Shown: positions 19,701 through 28,693, counted from the first letter of the stretch. The stretch: DNA of 64,000 nt from Ceratobasidium sp. AG-K (GCA_037039685.1 JAWNGF010000003.1:3880571-3944570), one strand, 5' to 3'. Translations and numbers: made by a program. Notes: generated by a model from the letters alone, not told the origin.

Positions 19701-20975
19701 CTGAACTTGTTTGACCGTTCTTGGTTCCTTCCATTCCTTTATTGCCTTGACTTTTTCTTCCTCCATTGAGATGCCTGAATCGCTGATCCCAAGTCCAGTA
19801 TATGTCAATTTGGTGACAAAGAATTCGCATTTTGGAAGCTTTGCGAATAGATTTTCTTCCAGCAAGATTTTTAGCACCTTCCTGACATCCACAGTATGTT
19901 GACTTCTGTCCTTAGAGAAAACTAGGATGTTGTCGATATATACTATGACACATACGTCGATGAGATCATGGAAGATGTGGTTCATATATCTTTGGAATAT
20001 GGCGGGCGCGTTTTTTAGTCCAAACGGCATGACGACGTATTCGAATAGTCCTTCTTTTGTTCTGAAGGCTGTCTTCCATTCGTCTCCTTCCCTGATTCTG
20101 ATATTGTTGAAACCCATGCGTAAATCGATTTTGGAGAAAATTTTTGCGTCCTTGATTTTATCCAAGAGGTCATCCATCAGGGGCATTGGGAATCTGTCGT
20201 CCTTCGTAATGGCGTTTACTCCTCTGAGATCTTGAACAAGTCTTAGTTGGCGAACTGCCCCTGGATTTTTGGGGTCGATCGGCTTTTTGACAAAGAAGCA
20301 AGGTGATGCAATGGGTGATTTGCTTGGTCGGATTTTCCCTGCTGCGATTTCTTCATCCAAGTATTCTCTCAGTGCAATTGACTCTGCCGGAGAGAGTGGG
20401 ATAGGTCTGGCTGGTTTCGGGAGTTCAGCTCCTTCCTTGAAGTCGATGGCGCAGTCGTATGGGCGATGATCAGGGATTCTCTTGAATTTTTCTTCGCTGA
20501 AGACGTCGGCAAATTCTTTGAATTCTTCGGGCAGGTCGTCTATTGAGGCCGTCCTTGCTTGAATGGCTTCTGTTCGCCATGATATGTGCTTTGTTTTCCA
20601 GTCGATGACAGGGTTTGATTCTTCTAACCATTCCAGTCCAAGGATAAGTTTAGTTTCTCCAGTAGGCATCGCGAAGAAGACTTGTTTGAAAGTTCTTCCC
20701 TCTACTTCTAGTTCCAGCCTTGCTTTGAAACGTATTTGGTGAGAGAGTTCTTTCCCCTGGATTCCGATAACTCTTCTAGGAGTGGAGAGTTCTATGAGTG
20801 GAATGTTGTTGGATCGAGCCCACAAAATGTCCAGGAAGTTCTTTGATGCTCCAGAATCGATGAGGGTTGGTATAGGTTCTGTGATTCCGGCAACGTTTGC
20901 GTAAACAATGGTAGATTCATTTGTCGCTCTAAAGTACATTGTTTCCGTTGCTGGTTTCTTGGTCTCTCCACACAC
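16731..20975 (-). CDS. Pol of A4 fused to the third ORF (1414 aa)
   Basis: Protease (DSG), RT with YIDN, RNase H, integrase (HHCC, DDE) and chromodomain are in the same order as A2, with a GTG first triplet in the -1 frame of Gag. Near 17340, in the tail, the copy has one more base than A2 ('AGGGCAATCGG' against 'AGGGCCTCGG'). This moves Pol into the third-ORF frame, so the protein continues through 'LHSDLGEFQWV', a Cys pair reading CRVC and the Trp/acidic tail to the usual CAVQ end. The third ORF itself, from ATG 17496, is cut short by the same change and ends at 17101. Confidence 0.9.
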   Translation of the reverse strand: MCGETKKPATETMYFRATNESTIVYANVAGITEPIPTLIDSGASKNFLDILWARSNNIPLIELSTPRRVIGIQGKELSHQIRFKARLELEVEGRTFKQVFFAMPTGETKLILGLEWLEESNPVIDWKTKHISWRTEAIQARTASIDDLPEEFKEFADVFSEEKFKRIPDHRPYDCAIDFKEGAELPKPARPIPLSPAESIALREYLDEEIAAGKIRPSKSPIASPCFFVKKPIDPKNPGAVRQLRLVQDLRGVNAITKDDRFPMPLMDDLLDKIKDAKIFSKIDLRMGFNNIRIREGDEWKTAFRTKEGLFEYVVMPFGLKNAPAIFQRYMNHIFHDLIDVCVIVYIDNILVFSKDRSQHTVDVRKVLKILLEENLFAKLPKCEFFVTKLTYTGLGISDSGISMEEEKVKAIKEWKEPRTVKQVQAFLGFANFYRRFVPNFSRLAKPLTTLTRKENKWEWGNDQQEAFEALKTEISKEPTLRHPNPDKPFFLETDASGVAMGAILSQRQDDGYLHPIAFLSKSFNEAQLNYDVHDKELMAIIESLTHWRLYLEGTRDPITIYTDHRNLQFWKEARTFNRRHARWHQLLASYNFDIIYRPGILSSKPDLLSRRSDHEDIPTPEQVMISVERFKGFMGQVDTNIIETIKEAQETDEGLAQIKKICMSRETLPKTLQHSAKDYDFKEGLLWFKGRIYVPEDKESRLAIMRVHHDSKIAGHQGQARTLELISRRYFWPGMKQSINRYVESCKTCQRTKGSKSIVLTKPLEIPKGPWEDIAFDFVVKLPKSRGSDSILVVVDRFSRMAHFIPCQESHTASDLANLFITNVWTLHGFPKSTISDQGTTFNSKLMKAIYEKIGTSPGFSTAYHPQTDGITERINQWMEGWLRSFVNYWQDDWADLLPIAEFSYNLQKHCVTGNSPFEIVYGREPLWNISAEESAVPEANNITGRWRKIHDKAIASMETQRLPEEEPKSKYQEGDLVWLLGRNIQTKRPSKKLDNKKHGPFVVKRQIGSHAYELDLPVTMRVHPVFHVDLLSPYKGDTEFSRNQPRPLPVITEEGEEEYEVEKILDWKETKDGLFYRVRWKGYGSEEDTEQAAEDFGHLSKIIKDFLRRHPEAPTPSNYTPGRIKGRGGETSSATCKTCNYSKKHSQLFALNLFCHLQCPPLPAPPSPTISPASSKDLPLPRQGSSTPELPSTSSRGHNKAREECTSGQSDDILHSDLGEFQWVGKKWPTRMQLLRKDIFVCRVCAAFQVLEVVLLSTHMLGVVEWGQEGAYSSEWVPGYDGRQPTLRPRWNDAWDANYEKDLSDWRMERGRYQKEKIEWEPYWWRKEETDVSAWKEAEPDVRQWDKEFVEAQERVLDWSKADWTREETWEEWEKFSDEPGNTVFNPIDLTLEEDEGLEEYMLRKGKDCAVQ
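17101..17496 (-). pseudogene. Third ORF of A4, 5' part, frameshifted
   Basis: Begins MPAVTRSTISNNL like its relatives and is collinear with the A2 protein up to 'SGRMHFRA', then leaves the frame because of the one-base insertion near 17340. The rest of the protein is still encoded, but now in the Pol frame. Confidence 0.8.
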
Positions 20976-21002
20976 AGTTAGAGGGAGACCCCTTCTTTTC
21001 CC
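20961..21002 (-). promoter_or_regulatory. -1 frameshift signal of A4
   Basis: On the minus strand, GGGAAAA (21002-20996), 5-nt spacer, stem GGTCTCCC (20990-20983) with GGAGAGACC (20969-20961). Identical to A2. Confidence 0.77.
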
Positions 21003-22978
21003 GAGTCTTCCGTAATTGTTGCCTCCCTTCCTTTGACGCTAGGTTCCGTCGTTATCCATTCCTTGGACGGGCATTTGAATGAACGGTGTCCTTCCTGTCC
21101 GCACTTCAGGCAGCGGTTGGTTGCTATCCTTGCTTTGTATACTTCGTCAGGCAGCCGCTTTGTAGAGGATTGTCCACTAGTGGTTGGCTGGGCTGCCTTC
21201 TTTCCTGTCAAGGTCTTGATTTGTTGCAATTTCTGGTCAATAGAGATTGCGATTGAGATCCACCGGTCAAGTGAAAGTTCCCGTTCTGTCCCATCTTCAT
21301 TGATCAGGGTCAGTTCGAAGCGAGCTAGTTCGGTCTTGACTTCTGACTTCAACCCTTCCTTGAATTGGTTGATCAGAGCTCCCTGTCCCCAATTTACGTC
21401 TACCAGAAGGTATCGGAATTCTGAGGCGTAGTTTGCTACTGAGTTGTTCTGTTTGCATTTTCGGATGTCCGCTTTGGCCTTAGCCTTTTTGTTGGGATCG
21501 CTGAACTGTTCCATGAAGTGTGCCTTGAAACTTTCCCATGAGGCAAGGTTTTGGTTATTCTCCCTTTGGTTAAGCGATCGTAAGAGTACTTGTCCCCAGT
21601 GAGTGGCGGCCTTGTTTTCGGATTTGAAGTTTGCTAGGGCTTCGCGTATTCTTTCTTCGTTGGAAGTGTATTGATCGCCTAGACGTACGAAGTAACTTTC
21701 CATTTGTGTGATGAACATCTCGGCACCTTCTCCTTTCTTTCCATCGAAGGCTTCTGGGCGAGTCACCTTGGGACAACGAGGTCCGTTACCGATGTTTGGA
21801 TTTTCGGTCAGTCGTTGAATTCTTAATTCCAATTCGTCGATCCTGGTAGATTCCGCTTCTGGGTGTGGTGGAGAATTTGATCGTCTGGAGGGGATTCCGT
21901 GCAGGGAAGTTTCGTCCATTTCTTCTCGCATGTTGTTTATAGCTTCTTGAACTTCCGTGATTTTGTTAGTGAAAGAGGCTCCTTCCTGTCGTAAGGTTTC
22001 TAGTCCTTGCGTTACTGCTTCATTCCATTCGAGTTGTCCTTGTCTGGTAGTGTTGAGCTCTTCGCGTACATTATTTACTAGTCCTTGGGTATTGTTAACC
22101 TCATTTCGAAGGCGGGTTACGTCTTGACCAACTAGAAAGGAATTATGTTCGCCATTTCTTGCCGAGTTCAGAATGTCCGTCAAGGTTCCTTGTAGGGTAT
22201 TGATGGAGTCATTAAAGATTTGCTGGTTGTTTGCTAGAACTTGTGTGGCTTGTTCTAGACCACTAAGCCTTCGATCTATAGTGACCCTCATTCCGTCTAT
22301 AACCCTAAGGGTGGCGTTGTGTCTTCCTTCTAGAAGGTCGTCCAGGTCGTCTAGGTTACTGATTACAGTCCTGCCGTTAGAGCTGGAACTTGAACTTGAA
22401 CTTCCTGGATCACCGGCGCCTTGCTGTACCGGCGCTGATTGCTGGGAGTAACCCTGTGGGACATATGGTGGTGCTGGAAGCGCTGGTGTAACTGGTTGGG
22501 AAGCCAATGGGATCGGTCCTGCGTTGGTGATAGTTCCTCCAATTTGCGGGATTGTGGGGACTGTGGGAATGTGTGGTGTAGGCGGAGGTCTAATGGGAAC
22601 AAGCGACACACCCCCATGAGCTTCGGGTTGGGGAGAAAAGAACTGTCTTCTAGTCCCTGATGGCCACAAGGGACGTGATGGTCCTGGACTTCCAATTGGA
22701 ATGCGAATTACAGCCGGAGTGGGGTCGTTTGTGAGATCTCCTGGTTCTCTATTCGTGATAGTGGGTTCCTCTTCTTGTACAGTTGTTATGTCGGCAATGC
22801 CGAAAGATCCTGGCATTGATGCTTGACTTTGGGGGCGTGATCGAGCGGGGCCTCCCGCTTGAGTTTGTGCAATATCTTGCTCGTTTAGTGATCCTGTGGG
22901 CCTTGCTGCCCGACTGGGTCCTCTTCTTGTTGATATGGTGGATGCGGGACGTGATCCTCCATCCTCTTGAATAGACAT
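20978..22978 (-). CDS. Gag polyprotein of A4 (666 aa)
   Basis: Intact structural protein of the same length as A2. It has a Pro/Ser-rich N-terminal third with a Ser run, a helical middle, a gag domain ('EMFITQMESYFVRLGD') and a zinc knuckle CLKCGQEGHRSFKC near the end. The start ATG at 22978 follows the PBS. The stop lies in the loop of the frameshift hairpin. Confidence 0.95.
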   Translation of the reverse strand: MSIQEDGGSRPASTISTRRGPSRAARPTGSLNEQDIAQTQAGGPARSRPQSQASMPGSFGIADITTVQEEEPTITNREPGDLTNDPTPAVIRIPIGSPGPSRPLWPSGTRRQFFSPQPEAHGGVSLVPIRPPPTPHIPTVPTIPQIGGTITNAGPIPLASQPVTPALPAPPYVPQGYSQQSAPVQQGAGDPGSSSSSSSSNGRTVISNLDDLDDLLEGRHNATLRVIDGMRVTIDRRLSGLEQATQVLANNQQIFNDSINTLQGTLTDILNSARNGEHNSFLVGQDVTRLRNEVNNTQGLVNNVREELNTTRQGQLEWNEAVTQGLETLRQEGASFTNKITEVQEAINNMREEMDETSLHGIPSRRSNSPPHPEAESTRIDELELRIQRLTENPNIGNGPRCPKVTRPEAFDGKKGEGAEMFITQMESYFVRLGDQYTSNEERIREALANFKSENKAATHWGQVLLRSLNQRENNQNLASWESFKAHFMEQFSDPNKKAKAKADIRKCKQNNSVANYASEFRYLLVDVNWGQGALINQFKEGLKSEVKTELARFELTLINEDGTERELSLDRWISIAISIDQKLQQIKTLTGKKAAQPTTSGQSSTKRLPDEVYKARIATNRCLKCGQEGHRSFKCPSKEWITTEPSVKGREATITEDSGKEGVSL

Positions 22979-22986
22979 ATTTGTTA

Positions 22987-22998
22987 AGCTTGTTTTGT
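22987..22998 (-). promoter_or_regulatory. Self-priming PBS of A4
   Basis: ACAAAACAAGCT on the minus strand, two bases inside the LTR and complementary to the LTR segment at 23162-23173. Confidence 0.77.
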
Positions 22999-23000
22999 AA

Positions 23001-23455
23001 TGTCGTAAGCTTCTTCTTGGTGGCTATGAGACAAGCCGCGATGGAGAGTGGACGGCACTAAGACCTAAGTGACCTCTTGAACCGCAACGCACTTAAGCGT
23101 CTGTAGGCTCTTGAGGGTAGGGGTGATTCAAAGTGTCACTCAACGGGGATGTTTTGACGAGACAAAACAAGCTGGGGTTACCAGGCTTGTTGGTCCTCTA
23201 TATATATTCAAAACGTGGCTGAGTCAAACAAAGCGTAGCCACATGAGTCACAACAGTCTACCAATCAGGAGTGTCCATGTGAGTCATGCTGTATAAACAG
23301 ACATGACTCGTACAATGCACAGCCGCGTTACACAGTGTAACACATAACCACAAGAAGGTGGCAACGCGGCGACGGAAACGGAAACACAACACAAAAGAGA
23401 GGAACAGGCGGGCGAGACAACAGGCGAGTCCGATGGAGTGAGCTGGCTCACGACA
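23001..23455 (-). repeat. 5' LTR of A4 (455 bp)
   Basis: TG...CA ends as in the partner LTR at 16235-16689. The TATA-like run is intact near 23200. Followed by the ATACG duplication and then pol of element B. Confidence 0.95.
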
Positions 23456-23560
23456 ATACGACTGTTGCATTGATCTGGTGGAAGGAGCAGAACTTCCTAA
23501 ACCAGCTAGGCCAATCCCACTCTCACCCGCAGAATCCATAGCTCTCAGAAAGTACCTAGA

Positions 23561-24058
23561 TGTCGCAACCTGCTAATGCCTATGGTTGACGACCGCTAAT
23601 GGCCTTTGAGATGTGGAACAATATGTGATAAGTCTTCTAAGACTCTATCACTAAGGTGGACAAACGCTAGTCTTGTCAGTACAAGTCACTAGCTCCTAAG
23701 TCCAAGTGGCTGCGCTAAAGGCTAAGTTAGCCAAGTGCCTCTGATCACACTGCAGGGAGAGTTGACAAGGCGAAGCAAGCTGGGGATGACCATGCTTGCA
23801 AGCCAGTATATATACTCAGAAAACAAGTGAGTCAAAGTACATACATGAGTCACAGGTTTGAGTCAGAGTCCGAGTCATAAAGGGGCTGCGTAGGCCAGCC
23901 AATAGAAAACAGCATGAGTCATCTGACTCATGGTGACACATCATCCATACACCTCACTAAGCGAGGGAGAGGGCACATCTATACGGAAAGAGCGCATAAG
24001 GCGCTAGAACAAGCCACGAGACCGCAGAAACAGAGAGAGGGCGGGACAGGTCACGACA
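23561..24058 (-). repeat. 3' LTR of E5 (498 bp)
   Basis: Plus-strand ends TGTCGCAACC and GGTCACGACA. Contains six TGAGTCA/TGACTCA-type motifs between about 23824 and 23931 and a TATA-like run near 23809-23817. I see no difference from the partner at 30912-31409. Confidence 0.95.
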
Positions 24059-24060
24059 TT

Positions 24061-24069
24061 GCCCCCCCA
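24061..24069 (-). promoter_or_regulatory. Polypurine tract of E5
   Basis: TGGGGGGGC on the minus strand just inside the 3' LTR. Confidence 0.72.
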
Positions 24070-24098
24070 CATAGGGCCAGGTAGTGGAGCGCCTGGAC

Positions 24099-25157
24099 TT
24101 ATCTGCGGGTGACCCATTCCTTCAATTCTAGCCAGCCAACACGTTCCGCCAGGTTTTGCATGTCCGTCTCGAGAACCTCGTTCATGCGGTCCCATTTTTC
24201 CTGGTAGAGCTTGTCAAGCTCCTCCTGGTGCCGTTCTTGGAGGCGCTCGAGTTCTTTCTGCTCGCGGAGTGCCCACTGCTCCTGTCGGTGGTCGAGCCAT
24301 TTGTTGAGCTGGTCAATTGACCAGGATCCGCTCTGGACGAGGCGGTATGCCTCCAGGACGTTGGCGTCGCATGGCATGCGATCGGCTGGTGGATGAGGGT
24401 CGAGCCTGGCAATTGCCTGCCCGACGTCGGCGATGAGGGCCTCGACATTTTCCCGGGCCCTGTCCCAGGTCGCGTTCCATTCTCGTTCGATTCGCTCAGC
24501 GTCTTCGTCAGCGTCTTTTGACCAGTTGAAATCGGAGAGGGGGGTTTCGGGGTATGTGTTGTCAGCGACTGGTGGTTCAGGCTTTTTCTGCCACTCACTG
24601 GGGGTGGGCCAACCGCTGGTGAAATCGTAGGAGCAATCGCTCCACCAGATTCCGTCGTCGTCGGCGTGTCCTCCATTGGCAATGGCGCTGCGGGGGTCAG
24701 TTTTGCGCTTGAACCACTTGTCACCTTCCCATTTGTAGCCAGTGTCCCTGTTCCAGGCATCGGCGCTCTTGGTGACCACATCGTTGACGGTGAGTCCGAT
24801 GCAGCCGCGGCAGTGGTAATATTTGCTGCGGCCGATGTCGGTTGGGTCGGAGGGCCGGGAGTCGGGGTGGCTAACCCAGAGGAGGGAGCCGAGTTGGGGG
24901 TGGATGAGGGACTTGCCTTCCTCGTCCCACTTGAGGTCGCCTCGCTTGGCAAGGGGGATATAGCCGAGGTGAACCCCGGGCTCGAGATCGTTGGCCAGTT
25001 TCTTGGCCTCCTTGAGGGACCAGGGTGCTGTGGCCCTGCAGTTGATGGCGAACTCGCCGGGTCCTCCGGCCATAATGGCCTTGCTATAGGCTGCAGTGAG
25101 CCTGTAAGAGGCACGGCAGGCAGCGACAGTGGTGTTGTTGGAGCGGATGGGGGCCAT
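24099..25157 (-). CDS. Third ORF of E5 (352 aa), unknown function
   Basis: The ATG at 25157 starts MAPIRSNNTT. The ORF overlaps the last 976 bases of Pol in another frame and ends shortly before the 3' LTR. No named family is recognised. The middle has 'LIHPQLGSLLWV', then 'HCRGC' and 'LTVNDVV', which lines up with 'LHSDLGEFQWV', 'VCRGC' and 'FQVSEVV' of the A-family third ORF. The C-terminal half is Trp-rich and strongly charged with a Gln/Glu-rich probable coiled coil ('EQKELERLQERHQEELDKL'). Same position, similar start and shared Cys motif suggest a common ancestor. Confidence 0.75.
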   Translation of the reverse strand: MAPIRSNNTTVAACRASYRLTAAYSKAIMAGGPGEFAINCRATAPWSLKEAKKLANDLEPGVHLGYIPLAKRGDLKWDEEGKSLIHPQLGSLLWVSHPDSRPSDPTDIGRSKYYHCRGCIGLTVNDVVTKSADAWNRDTGYKWEGDKWFKRKTDPRSAIANGGHADDDGIWWSDCSYDFTSGWPTPSEWQKKPEPPVADNTYPETPLSDFNWSKDADEDAERIEREWNATWDRARENVEALIADVGQAIARLDPHPPADRMPCDANVLEAYRLVQSGSWSIDQLNKWLDHRQEQWALREQKELERLQERHQEELDKLYQEKWDRMNEVLETDMQNLAERVGWLELKEWVTRR

Positions 25158-28100
25158 TGGATAGGTGGGAAAAAGGTTTTTTGTTGAGAGTTGGCTAAGA
25201 GCGGACTGGAAATGGTAGGCTGAGTAGCTGGGATGAGGACTTCAGCTGCCTTTCCTCTCGTCCTTTTGTATTCCTGTGGTTTGAAATTCGGTGGGAGAGG
25301 GCCAGTGGGAAAGTCTTTCTGGAACTTTCTCATGACATGAGTCAGCTCGGCAAAGTTCTCCGCTGGTTCTTCTGTATCTTCCACGGGGCTATAGCCTTTC
25401 CATCTGATGCGGTATTTCAGCCCATCAGGGTCCTGATGCCAATCTACAATCTTCTCTACTTCATATTCTTCTTCTCCTTTTTCAGTCACGATCGGTGGAG
25501 GTCGGGGTTGATTTCGTTGGAAGTCTAGGTCTTCAATATAGGGGGTCAACATGTTCCCATGGAAGACGTTGTGGATTCGCATGGATTTTGGAAGATCAAG
25601 TTGGTAGGCATGTGAAGAGATTTGTTTCTTCACAACAAAGGGGCCTGTCTTCTTGTCATCAAGCTTCTTGCTTGGGCGTCTTGTGGAAATGTTGGTAGTC
25701 AGGAGCCAGACGTTGTCCCCTTCCTTGTATTGTGCCTTTGGGGCTTCTTCCCTTGACTGATGGTATTCCATCAGAGCTTTTGTTTCTTCCCACACAGCCT
25801 CCATGTCTTTTGTCCACTTGTCTCCTTCTGGGGAGCAAGTCACATAGTCCTCGATAGACCATTTGGGGGTCATGCCGTAGACGACCTCAAAGGGGGATTT
25901 GTTTGTGACTCGGTTCTTGTGATTGTTGTGACAAAATTCGGCAATGGGTAGCCATTTTGCCCAGTCATCTTGTTTGTAATTTCCAAAAATGCGTATCCAT
26001 CCTTCAAGCCACTGGTTCGTTCTTTCTACCAGGCCATCAGTTTCAGGGTGGAAGGCAGTAGAGAATGTCCCTTGGATTCCTAGCCGCTTGTAGACAGCTT
26101 CCAAGAAGTGTGATTTGAAGGTGGTCCCTCTATCCGAAACAGTGGTTTTGGGGAATCCATGCAGACGCCATACTTCTTTCACAAAGATATCGGCTAGTTC
26201 TTCTGAATTTGTGGATTCTTTGCAGGGGATGAAGTGTGCCATTCTGGAAAAGCGGTCCATCACAACAAGGACGCTGTCAAACCCTTGTGATTTTGGTAGT
26301 TTCACAATAAAGTCATAAGCGATATTTTCCCAGGGTTTTTCCGGAATGGGCAAGGGTTTGAGTGGTAGGTGTCCTTTGCTTCCCTTCCCCCTCTGGCACG
26401 CTTCGCAGCTTTCAACATACCTGTTGACTTGGGCTTTCATGCCTGGCCAGTAGTAGTTTCTAGAGATAAGTTCTAGAGTCCTGGCTTGCCCTTGGTGACC
26501 CGCAATGGGCGAGTCATGGTAGAGCTTGAGAAGCTTCAGTTTGATGTCCCTTTCGTCAGGAACAACAATTCTTCCTTGATACCAGAGGAGATCTTCACTC
26601 ATTTCGTAGTCTTTGAACTGCTTTTTCACGGAAGGAGGTAGGTCTTCCTTCCCTTTGGTGCTTTTGATCAGGGTTTCTAGGCTTTCGTCTTCCTCTAGGG
26701 CTTCCTTGATTTCCGCAATAATGTTGTCGCTCATCAAGGCTGAGAATCCCTTGAAATTTTTGGCAGAGATCATGACTTGTTCCGCAGTCGCAATGTCATT
26801 GTGATCGCTTCTTCTCGAGAGGATGTCCGGTTTTTCTGACATTTTTCCAGGTCTGTAGTGGATCTCGAAATTGTAGCTTGCCAGCATGAGAAGCCATCTG
26901 TTGTGTCTTCGATTGAAAGTGCTGGCCTTCTGCCAGTAGGTGAGGTTTTTGTGATCTGTGTAGATCACGATTGGTTCCCTTGTTCCTTCTAGATGGATGC
27001 GCCAGTGTCGTAACGCTTCTATGATGGCAAGAAGTTCCTTGTCATGTGTGTCGTAGTTCAGTTCTGCTTCCTTGAAGCTTTTTGAGAGAAACCCTACTGG
27101 GTGTAAGTATCCGTCCTCTTGTCGTTGGCTCAGTATGGCTCCCATTGCAACCCCTGAGGCATCTGTTTCGAGGAAGTATTGTTTTGATTCGTCAGGATGT
27201 GCAAGTACTGGCTCCTTTGAAACGACATCTTTCAGAGAATCAAAGGCTTCTTGGTGTTCGGATTTCCATTCCCACTTCCTGTCCTTTCTTGTCAATTGAG
27301 TCAGGGGTTTGACAATTGAAGAGAAAGCCACCACAAATCTTCTATAGAAGTTGCAGAAACCAATGAATGCCTGTAGTTGTTTCACGGTCCTGGGGATGGG
27401 CCATTCTTGGATAGTTTTGATCTTGTCTTTGTTCATGGAGATGCCGTTTTCATCAACAACGAACCCAACCCAGTTGGCCCTCCTTCCATAGAAGGTACAT
27501 TTCTTCAAATTTCCAAAAAGGTTGTTCTTCCTCAATCTTTGTAAGACCTCCTTGATATCGACGGTGTGCTGATCTCTTCCTCGGGAAATAATAAGGATGT
27601 CATCAATGTAGATCACAATCTTCACTCCAATCATGTCCCTGAAGATGTGGTCCATCATTCTTTGGAAAGTGGATGGTGCATTCTTGAGGCCAAAGGCCAT
27701 CACAGTGTACTCGAACAGTCCTTCTGAGGTAATGAATGCCGTTTTCCATTCGTCTCCTTCTCTGATCCTGACGTTCCAGAAGCCGTTCTTCAGGTCAAGC
27801 GAAGTGATAAAAAGTTCTTCCTTCGAAGTTTCTCCAGTCTTTTTGAAAATCTCTAGGAGTTGTTCAAGGAGTGGGATAGGATATTGGTCTGGGATGGTTT
27901 CTTCGTTTGCTCCTCTGTAGTCAACAACAGGACGTAGGTCAGGGATGGTCTGTCCTTCCTTCAGGGCTTTCTTGACGAAGAAAAGGCTTGAAGCAAGAGG
28001 GGATTTGCTGGGTCTGATACGTCCTGAGCGGAGTTCATTCTCGATGTATTCCTTCGTTGCTTCCCTTTCCCTTGGTGAGAGAGGGTAGGCCTTTTTTGGT

Positions 28101-28666
28101 TTTGGAAGCCGATTGTTGTCATAGAAATCGATTTTGCAATCCCATTCTCTGTGTTCTGGGAGCTTGTCGTATTTTTCTTTGTCAAAGACATCTTTGAACT
28201 CTTCGAGTTCCCTTGGAAGTTCCTGGAGGAGTCCTGCCTTGGCGATCAAGGGGTCCTCTGTTTTCCATTTGATAGCAAAGGGGAACCATGATATTTCAGG
28301 GTTGGTCTCCTTCAGCCATGGCATTCCTAAGATCATGGGTTGTGTGCCAGTATTCATGACGTAGAATTTTTGGCAAAAAGTTCTTCCTTCTAGATCAAAC
28401 TTCAACTTGCACCTGAATTGGATCTGATCCTTTTGTGTTTTTCCATCGATAGTTTCAATGCTTCTGGGGGTTTGTAATTTGGTCAAAGGGATGTTGTTTT
28501 CTTTGGCAAACCTCAGGTCGATGAAGTTTCTAGAAGAGCCGGAGTCGATGAGAGTTGAGATTTTTTCCGTGATTCCTTCTGCAGTTGTGTATACCATGGG
28601 TGTTTCATTTGTAGCCTTGTAATAGTATACATTTCTCAGAGGGGATATCGGGGCATCCTCACACAC
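24182..28666 (-). CDS. Pol polyprotein of E5 (1494 aa)
   Basis: It encodes an aspartic protease ('TLIDSGSSRNF'), RT with intact YIDDIL near residue 350, RNase H ('FLETDASGVAMG'), an integrase with zinc domain ('YHDSPIAGHQ...CEACQ') and DDE core, and a chromodomain ('EVEKIVDW...YRIRWKGYS'). The first triplet is GTG, in the -1 frame of Gag. The roughly 330 residues after the chromodomain are a Pro/Ser/Thr-rich tail and coincide with the third ORF, so this DNA is read in two frames. That tail has few distinctive residues and may be the passive frame. Confidence 0.95.
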   Translation of the reverse strand: MCEDAPISPLRNVYYYKATNETPMVYTTAEGITEKISTLIDSGSSRNFIDLRFAKENNIPLTKLQTPRSIETIDGKTQKDQIQFRCKLKFDLEGRTFCQKFYVMNTGTQPMILGMPWLKETNPEISWFPFAIKWKTEDPLIAKAGLLQELPRELEEFKDVFDKEKYDKLPEHREWDCKIDFYDNNRLPKPKKAYPLSPREREATKEYIENELRSGRIRPSKSPLASSLFFVKKALKEGQTIPDLRPVVDYRGANEETIPDQYPIPLLEQLLEIFKKTGETSKEELFITSLDLKNGFWNVRIREGDEWKTAFITSEGLFEYTVMAFGLKNAPSTFQRMMDHIFRDMIGVKIVIYIDDILIISRGRDQHTVDIKEVLQRLRKNNLFGNLKKCTFYGRRANWVGFVVDENGISMNKDKIKTIQEWPIPRTVKQLQAFIGFCNFYRRFVVAFSSIVKPLTQLTRKDRKWEWKSEHQEAFDSLKDVVSKEPVLAHPDESKQYFLETDASGVAMGAILSQRQEDGYLHPVGFLSKSFKEAELNYDTHDKELLAIIEALRHWRIHLEGTREPIVIYTDHKNLTYWQKASTFNRRHNRWLLMLASYNFEIHYRPGKMSEKPDILSRRSDHNDIATAEQVMISAKNFKGFSALMSDNIIAEIKEALEEDESLETLIKSTKGKEDLPPSVKKQFKDYEMSEDLLWYQGRIVVPDERDIKLKLLKLYHDSPIAGHQGQARTLELISRNYYWPGMKAQVNRYVESCEACQRGKGSKGHLPLKPLPIPEKPWENIAYDFIVKLPKSQGFDSVLVVMDRFSRMAHFIPCKESTNSEELADIFVKEVWRLHGFPKTTVSDRGTTFKSHFLEAVYKRLGIQGTFSTAFHPETDGLVERTNQWLEGWIRIFGNYKQDDWAKWLPIAEFCHNNHKNRVTNKSPFEVVYGMTPKWSIEDYVTCSPEGDKWTKDMEAVWEETKALMEYHQSREEAPKAQYKEGDNVWLLTTNISTRRPSKKLDDKKTGPFVVKKQISSHAYQLDLPKSMRIHNVFHGNMLTPYIEDLDFQRNQPRPPPIVTEKGEEEYEVEKIVDWHQDPDGLKYRIRWKGYSPVEDTEEPAENFAELTHVMRKFQKDFPTGPLPPNFKPQEYKRTRGKAAEVLIPATQPTISSPLLANSQQKTFFPPIQWPPSAPTTPLSLPAVPLTGSLQPIARPLWPEDPASSPSTAGPQHPGPSRRPRNWPTISSPGFTSAISPLPSEATSSGTRKASPSSTPNSAPSSGLATPTPGPPTQPTSAAANITTAAAASDSPSTMWSPRAPMPGTGTLATNGKVTSGSSAKLTPAAPLPMEDTPTTTESGGAIAPTISPAVGPPPVSGRKSLNHQSLTTHTPKPPSPISTGQKTLTKTLSESNENGTRPGTGPGKMSRPSSPTSGRQLPGSTLIHQPIACHATPTSWRHTASSRADPGQLTSSTNGSTTDRSSGHSASRKNSSASKNGTRRSLTSSTRKNGTA

Positions 28667-28693
28667 GGTGGAGGGATGCCCATCTAGTTTTCC
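28651..28693 (-). promoter_or_regulatory. -1 frameshift signal of E5
   Basis: On the minus strand: GGAAAAC (28693-28687) in Gag phase G_GAA_AAC, spacer TAGAT (5 nt, holding the Gag stop), then a perfect 8-bp stem GGGCATCC (28681-28674) / GGATGCCC (28658-28651) with a 15-nt loop. The stem sequence differs from the A family but the geometry is the same. The heptamer is a near-canonical variant. Confidence 0.75.

Larger units (their letters stand above)
16235..23455 (-). mobile_element. Ty3/gypsy chromovirus A4, full length (7221 bp)
   Basis: A minus-strand element inserted in the pol of element B with duplication ATACG (16230-16234, 23456-23460). It has two 455-bp LTRs with about four differences by eye, a PBS, open Gag and a long open Pol. 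Its third ORF has been joined to Pol by a one-base insertion, and the RT motif reads YIDN as in A2. Confidence 0.96.
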
